A DNA stretch of 64,000 nucleotides, taken from contig NZ_JAUFRA010000001.1 of NCBI RefSeq assembly GCF_030410045.1, positions 274,749 through 338,748 of the forward strand, read 5' to 3'. The notes under the pieces were generated by a model. It did no database searches, was not told the origin of the DNA, and saw nothing but the letters and a program-made list of their open reading frames with translations. The DNA comes from Marivivens donghaensis. GTDB lineage: Bacteria > Pseudomonadota > Alphaproteobacteria > Rhodobacterales > Rhodobacteraceae. The translations under genes were made by a program, and so were the position numbers. Shown here in pieces: positions 7,746-16,432 of this stretch (its first letter is position 1; each line of letters opens with the position of its first letter).

Positions 7746-8216
7746 ATGCGCGTTCATATAGTTGCGGTCGGTCGCCTTCGGGCGGGGCCGGAACGTAACC
7801 TTATCGACGATTATCTAACACGGTTTGACCGAACAGGACGAGCGCTTGCGCTCGGTCCTGCGAACGTCATTGAGGTGGAGGATAAAAAGAACGCGGGTAT
7901 GGGGGCTGAGGCCGCCCTGCTTGAAAAAGCGATCCCGAATGGCGCTCTCATTTGCATCATGGATGAGCGTGGAAAGGTCATGACCTCTCCCGACTTTGCC
8001 GACCAACTTGGGGGCTGGCGCGATCAAGGGCGTCAGGACATCGCCTTCGTCATCGGTGGCGCGGATGGTCTGGACCCTGCCTTTCGTGCCAAAGCGGATG
8101 CTGCGTTGTCCTTTGGCAAGATGGTTTGGCCCCACATGCTGGTGCGCGTGATGCTGAGTGAACAGCTCTACCGTGCCGCGTCGATCCTGTCTGGTTCACC
8201 CTATCACCGCGCCTAA
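7746..8216 (+). CDS. rlmH: 23S rRNA pseudouridine-1915 N3-methyltransferase RlmH
   Basis: A SPOUT-class methyltransferase of 156 residues that uses S-adenosylmethionine to methylate pseudouridine 1915 in helix 69 of 23S rRNA. Diagnostic stretches are MRVHIVAVGRLRAGPE at the start, DERGKVMTSPDFA, the knot motif FVIGGADGLDPAF, and the C-terminal LSEQLYRAASILSGSPYHRA. Length matches the family. It is encoded four bases after rsfS and is probably co-transcribed with it. Confidence 0.96.
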   Translation: MRVHIVAVGRLRAGPERNLIDDYLTRFDRTGRALALGPANVIEVEDKKNAGMGAEAALLEKAIPNGALICIMDERGKVMTSPDFADQLGGWRDQGRQDIAFVIGGADGLDPAFRAKADAALSFGKMVWPHMLVRVMLSEQLYRAASILSGSPYHRA

Positions 8217-8274
8217 TCTGGCTTAGCAAAGAAGGCGGGTTCCGTTCCTTCACATGCCATGCTAGCCGTTTTGC

Positions 8275-9201
8275 ATGTGGGCAATTCTTCTTCAAACACT
8301 CCCGTTCTTTATGTTGATCGCGCTGGGCTATGGGTCAGGGCGAACGGGCTTCTTTTCGTCCGAAGCGACCTCGTATCTCACCAAGTTCGTATTCTATTTT
8401 GCCCTATCGGCGATGCTGATCCGGTTCTCGGCAAACCTGTCGTTTGACCAGTTGATCGATTGGCCGTTCATGGGGGCATATTTGGTTGGATCGATGGCGG
8501 TCTATTTGCTGGTCACCACGGTCGCCATAGTCCGAAAGCTTGGCACCGCTGAGGCCGCGGTAGAGGCACAGGTTGGTGTGATCGGGAATACGGGCTTTCT
8601 CGGTATTCCGATGTTGTCCATGCTCCTCGGCGAAGAAGCCATCGGCCCGATTATGATGGTACTGGTTGTCGATCTGATCGTCTTTTCGTCGCTCATCGTG
8701 ATCTTGATCTACGGTAGCCGCCACGGACGTTTGTCGTGGAGCGTTTTTGGCACAGTTGGAATGGGTCTTCTGAAGAACCCGATGATCGTTTCTATCGTGG
8801 TAGGCATGTTGATCTCGGCATCTGGCTGGTCGATCCCTCGTCCGATCAATGATTTCCTGACCATTCTTGGCGCTGCTGCCACTCCAGGTGCTTTGTTCGC
8901 GATTGGTGCGTCGCTTGCGAGCAAATCTGCGGAACGGTTAGTCGTCGCGGGTTGGCTCAGCTTTGCCAAATTGGTGCTGCATCCTGCATCTGTCGCATTC
9001 GCCGCGTTTGTCCTGTTCCGAGTTGATCCCTTCCCGGCCTCGGTTATGGTTGCGGCGGCATCGCTGCCCGTTGCGGGCAACGTTTATATTCTCGCGCAGC
9101 ACTACGGGGTCGCCCCTGCGCGCGTGTCAGCGTCGATCCTCGTTTCGACGGCGCTTAGCATTTTAACGGTCTCGGCTGTGATCGCCTGGGTCCAAGTCTA
9201 A
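8275..9201 (+). CDS. AEC-family (auxin efflux carrier type) transporter
   Basis: A hydrophobic protein of 308 residues with about ten transmembrane helices, opening with MWAILLQTLPFFMLIALGYGSGR and containing the family feature GNTGFLGIPMLSMLLGEEA in the fourth helix region and GALFAIGASLA in the second half. The AEC family moves organic acids or related anions across the inner membrane; substrate unknown. The start ATG lacks a clear ribosome site but no better one exists. fghA follows after 13 bases, so they may be co-transcribed. Confidence 0.85.
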   Translation: MWAILLQTLPFFMLIALGYGSGRTGFFSSEATSYLTKFVFYFALSAMLIRFSANLSFDQLIDWPFMGAYLVGSMAVYLLVTTVAIVRKLGTAEAAVEAQVGVIGNTGFLGIPMLSMLLGEEAIGPIMMVLVVDLIVFSSLIVILIYGSRHGRLSWSVFGTVGMGLLKNPMIVSIVVGMLISASGWSIPRPINDFLTILGAAATPGALFAIGASLASKSAERLVVAGWLSFAKLVLHPASVAFAAFVLFRVDPFPASVMVAAASLPVAGNVYILAQHYGVAPARVSASILVSTALSILTVSAVIAWVQV

Positions 9202-9214
9202 TTGGAGGTCATCA

Positions 9215-10042
9215 ATGGAAACGATTTCGCAAAGCAAATGCTACGGCGGTGTTCAAGGTGTGTATCGGCACGCATCAGAAGCGACTGGCACCGATATGAC
9301 CTTTGGTCTGTTCTTGCCCGAAGAGGCTGAACATGCGCCCGTTCCCGTCCTTTGGTTCCTCGCGGGTCTGACCTGCACCCATGAGAACGCGATGATCAAA
9401 GCGGGTGCGCAGGTTTGGGCCGCAGAGCACGGCATCGCGCTGGCGTTTCCTGACACTTCGCCGCGTGGCGAAGGTGTGGCGAATGATGATGCCTATGACA
9501 TGGGGCAGGGCGCTGGGTTCTATGTGAACGCAACCGAAGCGCCGTGGGCACCGCACTTCCGTATGTTCGACTACGTCACGGAAGAACTGCCGCGCATCAT
9601 CGCTGCGAATTTCGCGGTCGATGAGGACCGCCAGTCGATCACTGGACACTCAATGGGTGGTCATGGTGCGCTGACAATTGCGATGAACGTGCCGCGCTAT
9701 CGCTCGGTCTCCGCGTTTTCGCCGATCTGTAACCCTACCGCTGGCGACTGGGGCCGCCCGCAGTTCACGGCCTACTTGGGCACCGATGAAAGCAAATGGG
9801 CCAAACATGACGCGACGCTTCTGATGCGCGACGTTGGCCTCAATATCCCGCTGTTGGTCGATACGGGCGCGAATGACCAATACGCCGACTATCTGATGAC
9901 CGAGAAGTTCTGGGCCGCAACCGCAGAGCGCCGTATCCCAGCAACCCTCCGTCTGCAGCCGGGATACGACCACAGCTACTTCTTTGTGACATCGTTCCTC
10001 GAAGATCACATCGCATTCCACGCAGAGGCTCTCTACGCGTGA
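9215..10042 (+). CDS. fghA: S-formylglutathione hydrolase
   Basis: A cytoplasmic alpha/beta hydrolase of 275 residues that completes glutathione-dependent formaldehyde oxidation by splitting S-formylglutathione to formate and glutathione. The nucleophile is Ser146 in GHSMGG; the catalytic Asp lies in LLVDTGANDQYAD and the His in PGYDHSYFF. The N-terminal half has the family's FLAGLTCTHENAM and SPRGEGV segments. TTGGAGG is well placed before the ATG. The stop overlaps the GTG of the next gene (GTGA). Confidence 0.96.
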   Translation: METISQSKCYGGVQGVYRHASEATGTDMTFGLFLPEEAEHAPVPVLWFLAGLTCTHENAMIKAGAQVWAAEHGIALAFPDTSPRGEGVANDDAYDMGQGAGFYVNATEAPWAPHFRMFDYVTEELPRIIAANFAVDEDRQSITGHSMGGHGALTIAMNVPRYRSVSAFSPICNPTAGDWGRPQFTAYLGTDESKWAKHDATLLMRDVGLNIPLLVDTGANDQYADYLMTEKFWAATAERRIPATLRLQPGYDHSYFFVTSFLEDHIAFHAEALYA

Positions 10043-10485
10043 TCTACGTTGATGCCGATGCCTGCCCGGTTAAGGCCGAGGTAGAGCGGGTCGGAACCCG
10101 TCATCAGACACGCATGTTTATCGTGTCGAATGGCGGGCTTCGTCCGTCGCAAAACCCTCTGGTCGAAACGGTGATCGTTCCTGAGGGACCTGACATCGCC
10201 GATATGTGGATCGCTGATCGTGCAACCAAGGGCGATGTGGTTGTTACAGGCGATATCCCACTGGCGGCCAAATGCGTTGCTGCCGGTGCGCGGGTCCTTA
10301 AACACAACGGCGAAGCTCTAACCGAGGCCAATATTGGCAACGTCCTCGCGACACGGGATTTGATGGCGGATCTACGGTCGGCTGATCCCTTCCGTCAGGG
10401 TGGGGGTAAACCATTTTCCAAGGCAGACCGTTCACGGTTCCTCGACGCCCTAGAGCGCGAGTTGCAACGTATAAAAAGAGGCTAA
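10039..10485 (+). CDS. YaiI/YqxD (DUF188) family protein
   Basis: A 148-residue protein of the UPF0178 family with a PIN-like fold. Typical elements are IYVDADACPVKAEVERV at the N-terminus, the middle VPEGPDIADMWIADRATKGDVVVTGDIPLAAKCV, and the C-terminal RQGGGKPFSKADRSRFLDALE. The biochemical role of the family is not established; the acidic cluster (DADACP, DIAD) suggests a metal-dependent nuclease-like site, an inference only. The start is a GTG overlapping the fghA stop by four bases, indicating coupled translation. Confidence 0.9.
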   Translation: MIYVDADACPVKAEVERVGTRHQTRMFIVSNGGLRPSQNPLVETVIVPEGPDIADMWIADRATKGDVVVTGDIPLAAKCVAAGARVLKHNGEALTEANIGNVLATRDLMADLRSADPFRQGGGKPFSKADRSRFLDALERELQRIKRG

Positions 10486-10487
10486 TC

Positions 10488-11108
10488 ATGGGTATCGAAG
10501 CCGTCGTTTTTGACATTGGCAACGTGCTGATCGAATGGAATCCCGAACGTGTTTATGACCGTGTGATTGGGGTGGAGCGTCGCAAGGCGATGTTCGAAGC
10601 CGTCGACCTGCACGGCATGAATGATCAGGTGGATCGCGGTCAGAATTGGTATGATGCTGTGTCGGAATGCGCAGCGCAGAACCCTGAATGGCATGATGAA
10701 ATCATGATGTGGCACGAGCGTTGGCTCGAAATGGCGTCACCAGCAATCGACCACTCGGTGCGTTTGTTGCGAGCCCTTCGATCCAAAGGTGTTCCCGTGT
10801 TTGCGCTGTCGAATTTCGGCATTCAGACTTTTGAAATCGGCGAGCGAGAATATCCGTTCTTGGAAGAGTTCGACCGTCGCTACATCTCTGGGCACATGGG
10901 AGAAGTGAAACCAGAGCCCGAGATTTATCGCATGCTAGAAGACGATTGCGGTGTTGCGCCAACGGCGCTTTTATTCGCCGACGATCGGGCTGATAATATT
11001 GCTGCGGCCGCTGCGCGTGGGTGGAACACGCATCTCTTTACTGATCCGCAGGGATTTGCAGATCGCCTTGTTGCCGAAGGGCTGTTGAGCGAGGAGGACG
11101 CGATATGA
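10488..11108 (+). CDS. HAD-superfamily phosphatase (YihX-like)
   Basis: A haloacid-dehalogenase-type hydrolase of 206 residues. Motif I is VVFDIGNVLIEWNP (nucleophile Asp9), motif II is VFALSNFG, the lysine lies in GEVKPEPEIYR, and the last acidic motif is LLFADDRADNIAAA. The DIGNV variant and helical cap fit the YihX group of sugar-phosphate phosphatases, but the substrate is not determined here. ATG comes two bases after the preceding stop, and its own stop overlaps the next ATG, so this is a tight operon. Confidence 0.9.
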   Translation: MGIEAVVFDIGNVLIEWNPERVYDRVIGVERRKAMFEAVDLHGMNDQVDRGQNWYDAVSECAAQNPEWHDEIMMWHERWLEMASPAIDHSVRLLRALRSKGVPVFALSNFGIQTFEIGEREYPFLEEFDRRYISGHMGEVKPEPEIYRMLEDDCGVAPTALLFADDRADNIAAAAARGWNTHLFTDPQGFADRLVAEGLLSEEDAI

Positions 11109-12013
11109 TCGACATCGTTCCTTTCGACGAAGGTCAGGCGTTGCTTGACTGGATTGGACTAACGGACGCAATCGCCGAGGGTCATACTCTGCCCAAGGCA
11201 GAGATCGCCGATACGTTTCTCTATCGCGGTGATGATACGCTCCTCACTCGTAGCGCATGGATTGATGGTCTTGGGATTGCGGTCAAAGCCGCCACGATCT
11301 TCCCAAAGAACAACGAAAAGGGGCTACGCAACGTAAACGGCGCAATGAACCTTATGTCGGATGTGACTGGCGACCTAGAAGCGGTTATTGATTTCGGCCT
11401 TGTGACAAAATGGAAAACGGCAGGAGATAGCTTGCTGGCGGCTCGACGTTTGGCGCGACCAGAGAGCGAGAACATCGTGATTATTGGCGCAGGAACGGTC
11501 GCTGCATCGTTGCGCGAGGCATATGGCGCGTTATTTCCGAACGCTCATTTTATTATCGCAGGGCGTCGGTTAGATACCGCATCGGCCCTTGCTGCACAGT
11601 ATCCCGCGACTGAGGCCACTACGGATGTTGAGGCCGCCGTTCGTGCCGCCGATATCATCACCTGTGCGACACCAGCCAAACAGATTGTGCTCAAAGGCGA
11701 ATGGCTCCACGCGGGCCAACACGTTGACCTGATCGGCGCATTCCGACCTGACCTGCGTGAGGCAGACACCGAGGCGCTTCTGCGGTCACGTGTGTTCATG
11801 GATAGCCGTGACACCGTGCTCCACGATATTGGCGAACTGCGCATCCCTATTGAGTCAGGGGAGTATGATCCTGCGAACGTCGTTGCGGACTACTACACAT
11901 TGGATGCTTTTACCCGCGCTCCCGATGACATCACCCTGTTCAAGAACGGTGGTGGTGCTCACCTCGATCTTATGACGGCGCGGTACATCTTGGATCGGTG
12001 GCGCGCGCGTTAA
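11105..12013 (+). CDS. Ornithine cyclodeaminase/mu-crystallin family protein
   Basis: A protein of 302 residues with the two-domain fold of the ornithine cyclodeaminase family: an N-terminal substrate domain (SAWIDGLGIAVKAATIFPKN, with the substrate-binding lysines) and a Rossmann domain (NIVIIGAGTVAASLREA) binding NAD(H). Family members deaminate ornithine to proline, reduce cyclic ketimines, or dehydrogenate imino acids; this one cannot be resolved among these by reading. ATGA overlap with the HAD gene. Its TAA overlaps the convergent MFS stop in a shared TTAA. Confidence 0.88.
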   Translation: MIDIVPFDEGQALLDWIGLTDAIAEGHTLPKAEIADTFLYRGDDTLLTRSAWIDGLGIAVKAATIFPKNNEKGLRNVNGAMNLMSDVTGDLEAVIDFGLVTKWKTAGDSLLAARRLARPESENIVIIGAGTVAASLREAYGALFPNAHFIIAGRRLDTASALAAQYPATEATTDVEAAVRAADIITCATPAKQIVLKGEWLHAGQHVDLIGAFRPDLREADTEALLRSRVFMDSRDTVLHDIGELRIPIESGEYDPANVVADYYTLDAFTRAPDDITLFKNGGGAHLDLMTARYILDRWRAR

Positions 12014-13245
12014 GCCGCGAGCACCGTTCGCTTTTCTTTGATTGGAAGGTGGACCAAGGCCGAGAACGCACCGACGCCGACACCAACCCACCACACGTAA
12101 GTGTAGGTGCCATAGATGTCGTAGAGTTTGCCGCCGAGCCATACGCCCAAGAAGCTTCCCAACTGGTGGGAAAAGAACACGATCCCGTAAAGCGTACCCA
12201 TGTAGCGCAGCCCATAGAGGTGCGCGACCAGACCCGAGGTGAGCGGAACAGTAGCTAGCCAGAGGCTGCCCATCACGATCGAGAAGACAATAACGGTGAG
12301 GGGTGTCATCGGCGTGAGGATGAACCAAGCGGCGACGATTGTTCGTGCGGCGTAAATGCTCGCCAGCAGATATTTCTTTGAATACCGTTTGCCAAGGTAA
12401 CCCGCTAACAGCGTCCCCATGATATTCGCCAAACCGATCAGAGAGATCGCAGCAGCACCGAGGGCAGAGGTCGAGTTGATGCCCATCCCTGCCAAGAACG
12501 TGCCCCCTGCAATCGGTCCGCAGCTTTCCGCAACGAAAGCGGGAAAGTGGGCGGTGACAAAGGCGAGCTGATATCCGCAAGAAAAGAATCCAAGGAAAAT
12601 CATTGTGTAGGACGGATCGCGGAATGCACGGCCCAAAATGGTGCCCATGCTTTCTTGAAGTTCAGCCTTTGATGCGACCTGCGGTGCGCGCATGAACGGC
12701 AAAAGGAAAAGCGTGGCGAGGATTGCAGCGGCAAACCACAGGAACACGTTTTGCCATGACATGGACTGCAAAAGGAACTCTGCAACTGGGGCGCCGAACA
12801 CTTGGCCCGCAGATCCTGCAGCCGTTGCAATCGCGAGGCTCATGGAGCGGTTCTCATCCGAGCTGGCACGACCAACAACGGCGAGAATGACGCCGAACCC
12901 AGTGCCTGCGATGCCAAAGCCCACGAGAACTTCATACAGCTGATGCTGAATCGGGAGCGTCGCACCCGCTGACAGGATCAAACCAGCAGCATAGGCCAAT
13001 GCACCCAGAATAATGGCCTTACGATCGCCGACCTTTTCGGCAACAGCGCCGAAGATCGGTTGCCCAATCCCCCATGCGAGGTTCTGGATTGCGATTGCGA
13101 GGCTGAAATCAGACCGCAACCAATTGAATTCCGTAGCGATGGGAATCTGAAACACCCCAAACGACGCACGAATAGAGAAGCCGATCATTACGATGATGCA
13201 GCCGGTGATCAGGACGGGTGTAAAGAGGGGTGCGCTTTTGTTCAT
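12010..13245 (-). CDS. Major facilitator superfamily transporter
   Basis: A protein of 411 residues with twelve predicted membrane helices. The loop-2/3 motif region (GQPIFGAVAEKVGDRKAIILG) fits the MFS signature, as does the corresponding motif after helix 8 (GYLGKRYSKK). It resembles the monocarboxylate/oxalate-formate-type branch of MFS, but no substrate can be fixed. It is transcribed leftward and is divergent from zapE, with a 137-base gap holding both promoters; no clear operator is seen there. Confidence 0.87.
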   Translation of the reverse strand: MNKSAPLFTPVLITGCIIVMIGFSIRASFGVFQIPIATEFNWLRSDFSLAIAIQNLAWGIGQPIFGAVAEKVGDRKAIILGALAYAAGLILSAGATLPIQHQLYEVLVGFGIAGTGFGVILAVVGRASSDENRSMSLAIATAAGSAGQVFGAPVAEFLLQSMSWQNVFLWFAAAILATLFLLPFMRAPQVASKAELQESMGTILGRAFRDPSYTMIFLGFFSCGYQLAFVTAHFPAFVAESCGPIAGGTFLAGMGINSTSALGAAAISLIGLANIMGTLLAGYLGKRYSKKYLLASIYAARTIVAAWFILTPMTPLTVIVFSIVMGSLWLATVPLTSGLVAHLYGLRYMGTLYGIVFFSHQLGSFLGVWLGGKLYDIYGTYTYVWWVGVGVGAFSALVHLPIKEKRTVLAA

Positions 13246-13382
13246 GGCGCGACAGTGTCGGGCCGTTTGATCGCCGTCAATTGGCTGCTTTAGATTTTCG
13301 ATGACATTTTGTGCGGCCCCACATCGCCGTTTGAAATGCGGCGCGGCTTTTCTTTGGCCATGCTGCGGGCTATGTGCGGTTT

Positions 13383-14456
13383 ATGACTGGTATCATTGAT
13401 GCATATCGTACGGGCGTTGCCGAAGGCCGCCTGAAACCCGACCCCGCTCAAGAAGCGGTTTTGGACGCGCTCGAACGTGTTCAAACTGAACTAGCGCAGC
13501 CGCCAGTTAAAAAGGGCTTCTTCCGCAAGGCCGCTCATACACCTGTTCGCGGACTTTATCTCTGGGGCGGCGTCGGGCGCGGAAAATCCATGCTCATGGA
13601 CCTGCTCTATTCCTTGGTCGATGTACCGAAACGGCGTGAGCACTTTCATGCGTTTATGCAATGGGTCCATTCTGAAATGGCAAAGGCACGTGCGCAGGGC
13701 GTGGATGATGCCATCGTTCCTGTTGCCGATGCCTTGGTCAAAGATGTTCGGCTCCTCGCGTTCGACGAAATGCAGATCAGCGATATTACAGACGCGATGA
13801 TCGTTGGGCGTTTGTTTGAAAAACTCTTCGAGGCGGGTGTTACGGTTGTGACCACCTCGAACCGCGTTCCAGATGACCTCTATAAAAATGGTCTGAATCG
13901 CCAACTTTTCCTGCCCTTCATTGATCTGATTAAGGATCAATTAGAGGTGCGCGAGTTAGTCAGCGAGACGGACCACCGTCAGGGTCGCTTGCATGACGAG
14001 AAACGGTATTTCACGCCGATTACGCCAGACGCACGAGCATCAATTCGGGCGATTTGGACCGATTTTGCTGGGGATAGTGCGCACCCTCTCGTTCTTAAAG
14101 TTAAAGGTCGCGATGTAACGCTGCCTGGTTTCTGCAACGGTGTGGCGCGGGCGTCGTTCTTTGACTTGTGCGGGCGGATGTTGGGGCCAGCAGATTACCT
14201 TGCTGTTGCAGACGCCGTTCGGGTTCTGATCCTCGAAGATATTCCTGCGCTCAGCCGCAATAACTTTAACGAAGCGAAACGGTTCGTCACATTGATCGAC
14301 GCGCTCTACGAGGCCAAGGTTGAACTGATTTGTTCCGCGGCATCGGAACCAGAAACGCTCTACCTCGAAGGGGAGGGGGTCTTCGAATTCGAACGCACCG
14401 CCAGTCGCCTGCGTGAAATGCAGGACAGGACTTGGGGTAAGCCAGTCGATGAATGA
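13383..14456 (+). CDS. zapE: Cell division protein ZapE (AFG1-like ATPase)
   Basis: An AAA-type ATPase of 357 residues of the AFG1/ZapE family, which associates with the FtsZ ring under low-oxygen or stress conditions. Walker A is GGVGRGKSMLMD (from about residue 62), Walker B LLAFDEMQISDI, and the sensor region VVTTSNRVPDDLYKNGLNRQLFLPFI is typical. ATG 13383 is preferred over a GTG three codons upstream; neither has a strong ribosome site. A strong terminator follows, separating it from the convergent LysM gene. Confidence 0.93.
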   Translation: MTGIIDAYRTGVAEGRLKPDPAQEAVLDALERVQTELAQPPVKKGFFRKAAHTPVRGLYLWGGVGRGKSMLMDLLYSLVDVPKRREHFHAFMQWVHSEMAKARAQGVDDAIVPVADALVKDVRLLAFDEMQISDITDAMIVGRLFEKLFEAGVTVVTTSNRVPDDLYKNGLNRQLFLPFIDLIKDQLEVRELVSETDHRQGRLHDEKRYFTPITPDARASIRAIWTDFAGDSAHPLVLKVKGRDVTLPGFCNGVARASFFDLCGRMLGPADYLAVADAVRVLILEDIPALSRNNFNEAKRFVTLIDALYEAKVELICSAASEPETLYLEGEGVFEFERTASRLREMQDRTWGKPVDE

Positions 14457-14459
14457 AGG

Positions 14460-14491
14460 AAGGGCGGGGATTTCCCCGCCCTTATTCTTTT
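14460..14491 (+). terminator. Rho-independent terminator of zapE
   Basis: AAGGGCGGGGA (14460-14470) pairs with TCCCCGCCCTT (14473-14483) over 11 bp, followed by ATTCTTTT. The T tract overlaps the stop codon of the convergent LysM gene. On the other strand the tail CTTCCTTCATT is weaker. Confidence 0.9.
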
Positions 14492-15407
14492 AGCCCAGCT
14501 CTGGGATAACCAACCGCTGGCCCGTTTGGATGCGATCAGGGCTGGACAAGATTGTGCGGTTCGCTTCGAAAATGCGGGGGTAGTATTCAACCGACCCGTA
14601 GAATTTCACCGAGATCGACCCCAAGCTGTCGCCCGAACCAACGGTGTAGAACCGGAATTGTTCGGTTTCACCCGCGCGCTGAACCACGCGAACCTCAACG
14701 CCATCCGACGGCCCCAACGGTGTGGTTGGAACGGCTGCGCGTTGGCCTGTCGTGGCGGCGGTGGCCTCTTGAACAATCGACGCAAGGAGGGTGGCGGTAT
14801 CCACACGACCGTCGGACGTCACAAGCATGTTTGGAACGGTGATCTGACCAGCCGATGCGGCCTCGTTCAAAAGCGCATCGATATAGGAATCCGACTGACC
14901 TTCTTTCAGCGCCCACGCGACCAGAGTTTGCAGATCGTTTTGTTGAGGTGCTGCGGCGGCGGGTTGTCCTGTTGCGCCGCGGATGCCCGACAGAACACTC
15001 GCGGTCATGTTCATCATTTCATCCCCGCCTAACTCTGCGGGAGTTGGCGCAGGTGCCGCGCCTGTTGCCAGACCGAGTGCCGCCAGAACGCCAGCGGTCG
15101 TGTCACCGATAGAACTCGTGTCGGTTTGGATCTTTAGCTCTGGTTCTTGTCCCGCGCGGGACGCCGCCAATATGCGGGCCGCTGCCTGACCTGCGACACC
15201 AGGGGCTGGGGCGATGGCTTCGGCGACGCCAGGTGCCAAAGTGCCCGTTGACCCAATCGGCGCAGCCACGGGCGCAGTCACGTTGCCAGTTTCATTGCGT
15301 GTTACGTCAATCGTGGCAGGTTCGACGTCTGACGAGAACGGTGCCAGAATAATCACGATACAGATCGTCAAAGCCGCGATGAAAAAACCTAATACGGTGC
15401 GGATCAT
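14490..15407 (-). CDS. Membrane-anchored LysM-domain protein
   Basis: A protein of 305 residues with an N-terminal membrane anchor (VLGFFIAALTICIVIILAPF), a long low-complexity Ala/Thr/Pro-rich linker, a middle helical stretch and a C-terminal LysM domain (YTVGSGDSLGSISVKFYGS to RIQTGQRLVIPELG). LysM modules bind N-acetylglucosamine in peptidoglycan, so a periplasmic wall-associated role is likely. The ATG is preceded by AGGAGAAG. A rhodanese-like gene lies 21 bases upstream in the same direction, suggesting one transcript. Confidence 0.87.
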   Translation of the reverse strand: MIRTVLGFFIAALTICIVIILAPFSSDVEPATIDVTRNETGNVTAPVAAPIGSTGTLAPGVAEAIAPAPGVAGQAAARILAASRAGQEPELKIQTDTSSIGDTTAGVLAALGLATGAAPAPTPAELGGDEMMNMTASVLSGIRGATGQPAAAAPQQNDLQTLVAWALKEGQSDSYIDALLNEAASAGQITVPNMLVTSDGRVDTATLLASIVQEATAATTGQRAAVPTTPLGPSDGVEVRVVQRAGETEQFRFYTVGSGDSLGSISVKFYGSVEYYPRIFEANRTILSSPDRIQTGQRLVIPELG

Positions 15408-15428
15408 AATACTCTTCTCCTAAGCGGC

Positions 15429-16064
15429 TTAGCCGTCATTCGACGGCGTAACAGTTGTCAGGCCAAGCATGACCCAATCCTGCACACCACCACGGTAATA
15501 AAACAGTTTCTCGGCGGGGTATCCCGCCTCTAGTAGACCTCGGATCGCGCGGGGCGATTGATCACACCATGGGCCGTTGCAATAGAGCATGAGGTTGAGG
15601 GCGTTTGTGAAATCCAAACCACCGCCAACCTCAACTGCGCCGAGCGCTTTGATGATGTCAGTGCGATAGGGGTTCGAGGCTTCCAGTGTTGTGAACGGCA
15701 CATTGATGGCACCGGGAATTGCGCCGCGAACGAAAAAGTCAGGGACGCGGCTGTCGATCAGCAAACCACTGCCAGCGGCGACTTTGGTGGACAGGAAGTC
15801 GATGACCTCAAGTTCGCCAACAGTCTCCACACCATCCGCAATGGTCATCGGGTGAATGCAAAACGGTGGGCAGGGGCGAGACGTTTTCGCGAAATCGCCC
15901 GTCAAAAGGTTCTCGGTATCTTGAATACGGCTGATCGTGACTGTCGTACCGTTCAGGTCAATGACCGCCTCGGGCAAATTGTCGGTGATCTTCACGTCTT
16001 GCGCCTGCGCGGCGCCAAAGCACGCGCAGAGTCCGATCGCTATACTGCTAAACAGTCGCAACAT
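15429..16064 (-). CDS. Periplasmic rhodanese-domain protein
   Basis: The 211 residues begin with a signal peptide (MLRLFSSIAIGLCACFGAAQA/QD). A single rhodanese domain covers about residues 80-205, with GLLIDSRVPDFFVRGAIPGAINVPF and an active-site loop starting at Cys162. The loop reads CNGPWCDQS, so a second cysteine (Cys167) occupies the far side; two more cysteines lie at C65 and C69. A periplasmic sulfur-transfer or thiol role is plausible but not shown. It is likely co-transcribed with the LysM gene downstream. Confidence 0.85.
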   Translation of the reverse strand: MLRLFSSIAIGLCACFGAAQAQDVKITDNLPEAVIDLNGTTVTISRIQDTENLLTGDFAKTSRPCPPFCIHPMTIADGVETVGELEVIDFLSTKVAAGSGLLIDSRVPDFFVRGAIPGAINVPFTTLEASNPYRTDIIKALGAVEVGGGLDFTNALNLMLYCNGPWCDQSPRAIRGLLEAGYPAEKLFYYRGGVQDWVMLGLTTVTPSNDG

Positions 16065-16120
16065 CTTCTGTCCCCCAATCTTCGAAACACATCTTGTTGT
16101 TATGCGCTGGCAGGCGCTGT

Positions 16121-16264
16121 GTGTTTCGTCGCTTTGACCGCATTTTGGAGAATCAGGTGGCGCAAGTCAAACGTGCGAATCGCCTCAACGGGTTCATCCA
16201 TAAAGAGATTCACAAAAATGATTCGGTATCAGTGTGTTACAAACAGAAAGACGAGCCAAAATAG
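16121..16264 (+). CDS. Small basic protein of 47 residues, unknown function
   Basis: A GTG at 16121 opens a 47-codon frame ending in TAG. The product starts MFRRFDRILENQVAQVKRAN, continues with LNGFIHKEIHKNDSVSVCYK and ends QKDEPK. Its composition is that of a real soluble helical protein rather than a shadow frame: charged heptad-like pattern, few rare residues and a single cysteine. AGG lies seven bases before the GTG. It is divergent from the rhodanese gene and convergent with folC. No family is recognised. Confidence 0.5.
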   Translation: MFRRFDRILENQVAQVKRANRLNGFIHKEIHKNDSVSVCYKQKDEPK

Positions 16265-16432
16265 CCCGCCTCCCCGCCCTGCCTGGCCGGTATGCTGTCG
16301 CGCGTTAGCGTCTAACAGCGAATTCTACCATGAATCTAGCGGTCTAGGTGATTCGCGGTCAAGGGGAGCGATTCGAATCGAACGTATATTTTGACGCTGA
16401 TTTTCGCGCCATCCGAGTAGGGGCAGCCGCCC
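16265..16432. other. Non-coding stretch between the small gene and folC
   Basis: I see no gene here. It contains only a short inverted repeat GTTAG-CGT-CTAAC and the palindrome GATTCGAATC (16370-16379). No terminator with a T run is evident for either convergent gene. Confidence 0.4.

Noticed and set aside
16370..16379. GATTCGAATC, resembling a tRNA T-loop, near folC
   Set aside because: No acceptor, anticodon or D-arm pairing could be found around it, so it is not a tRNA or a clear attachment site.
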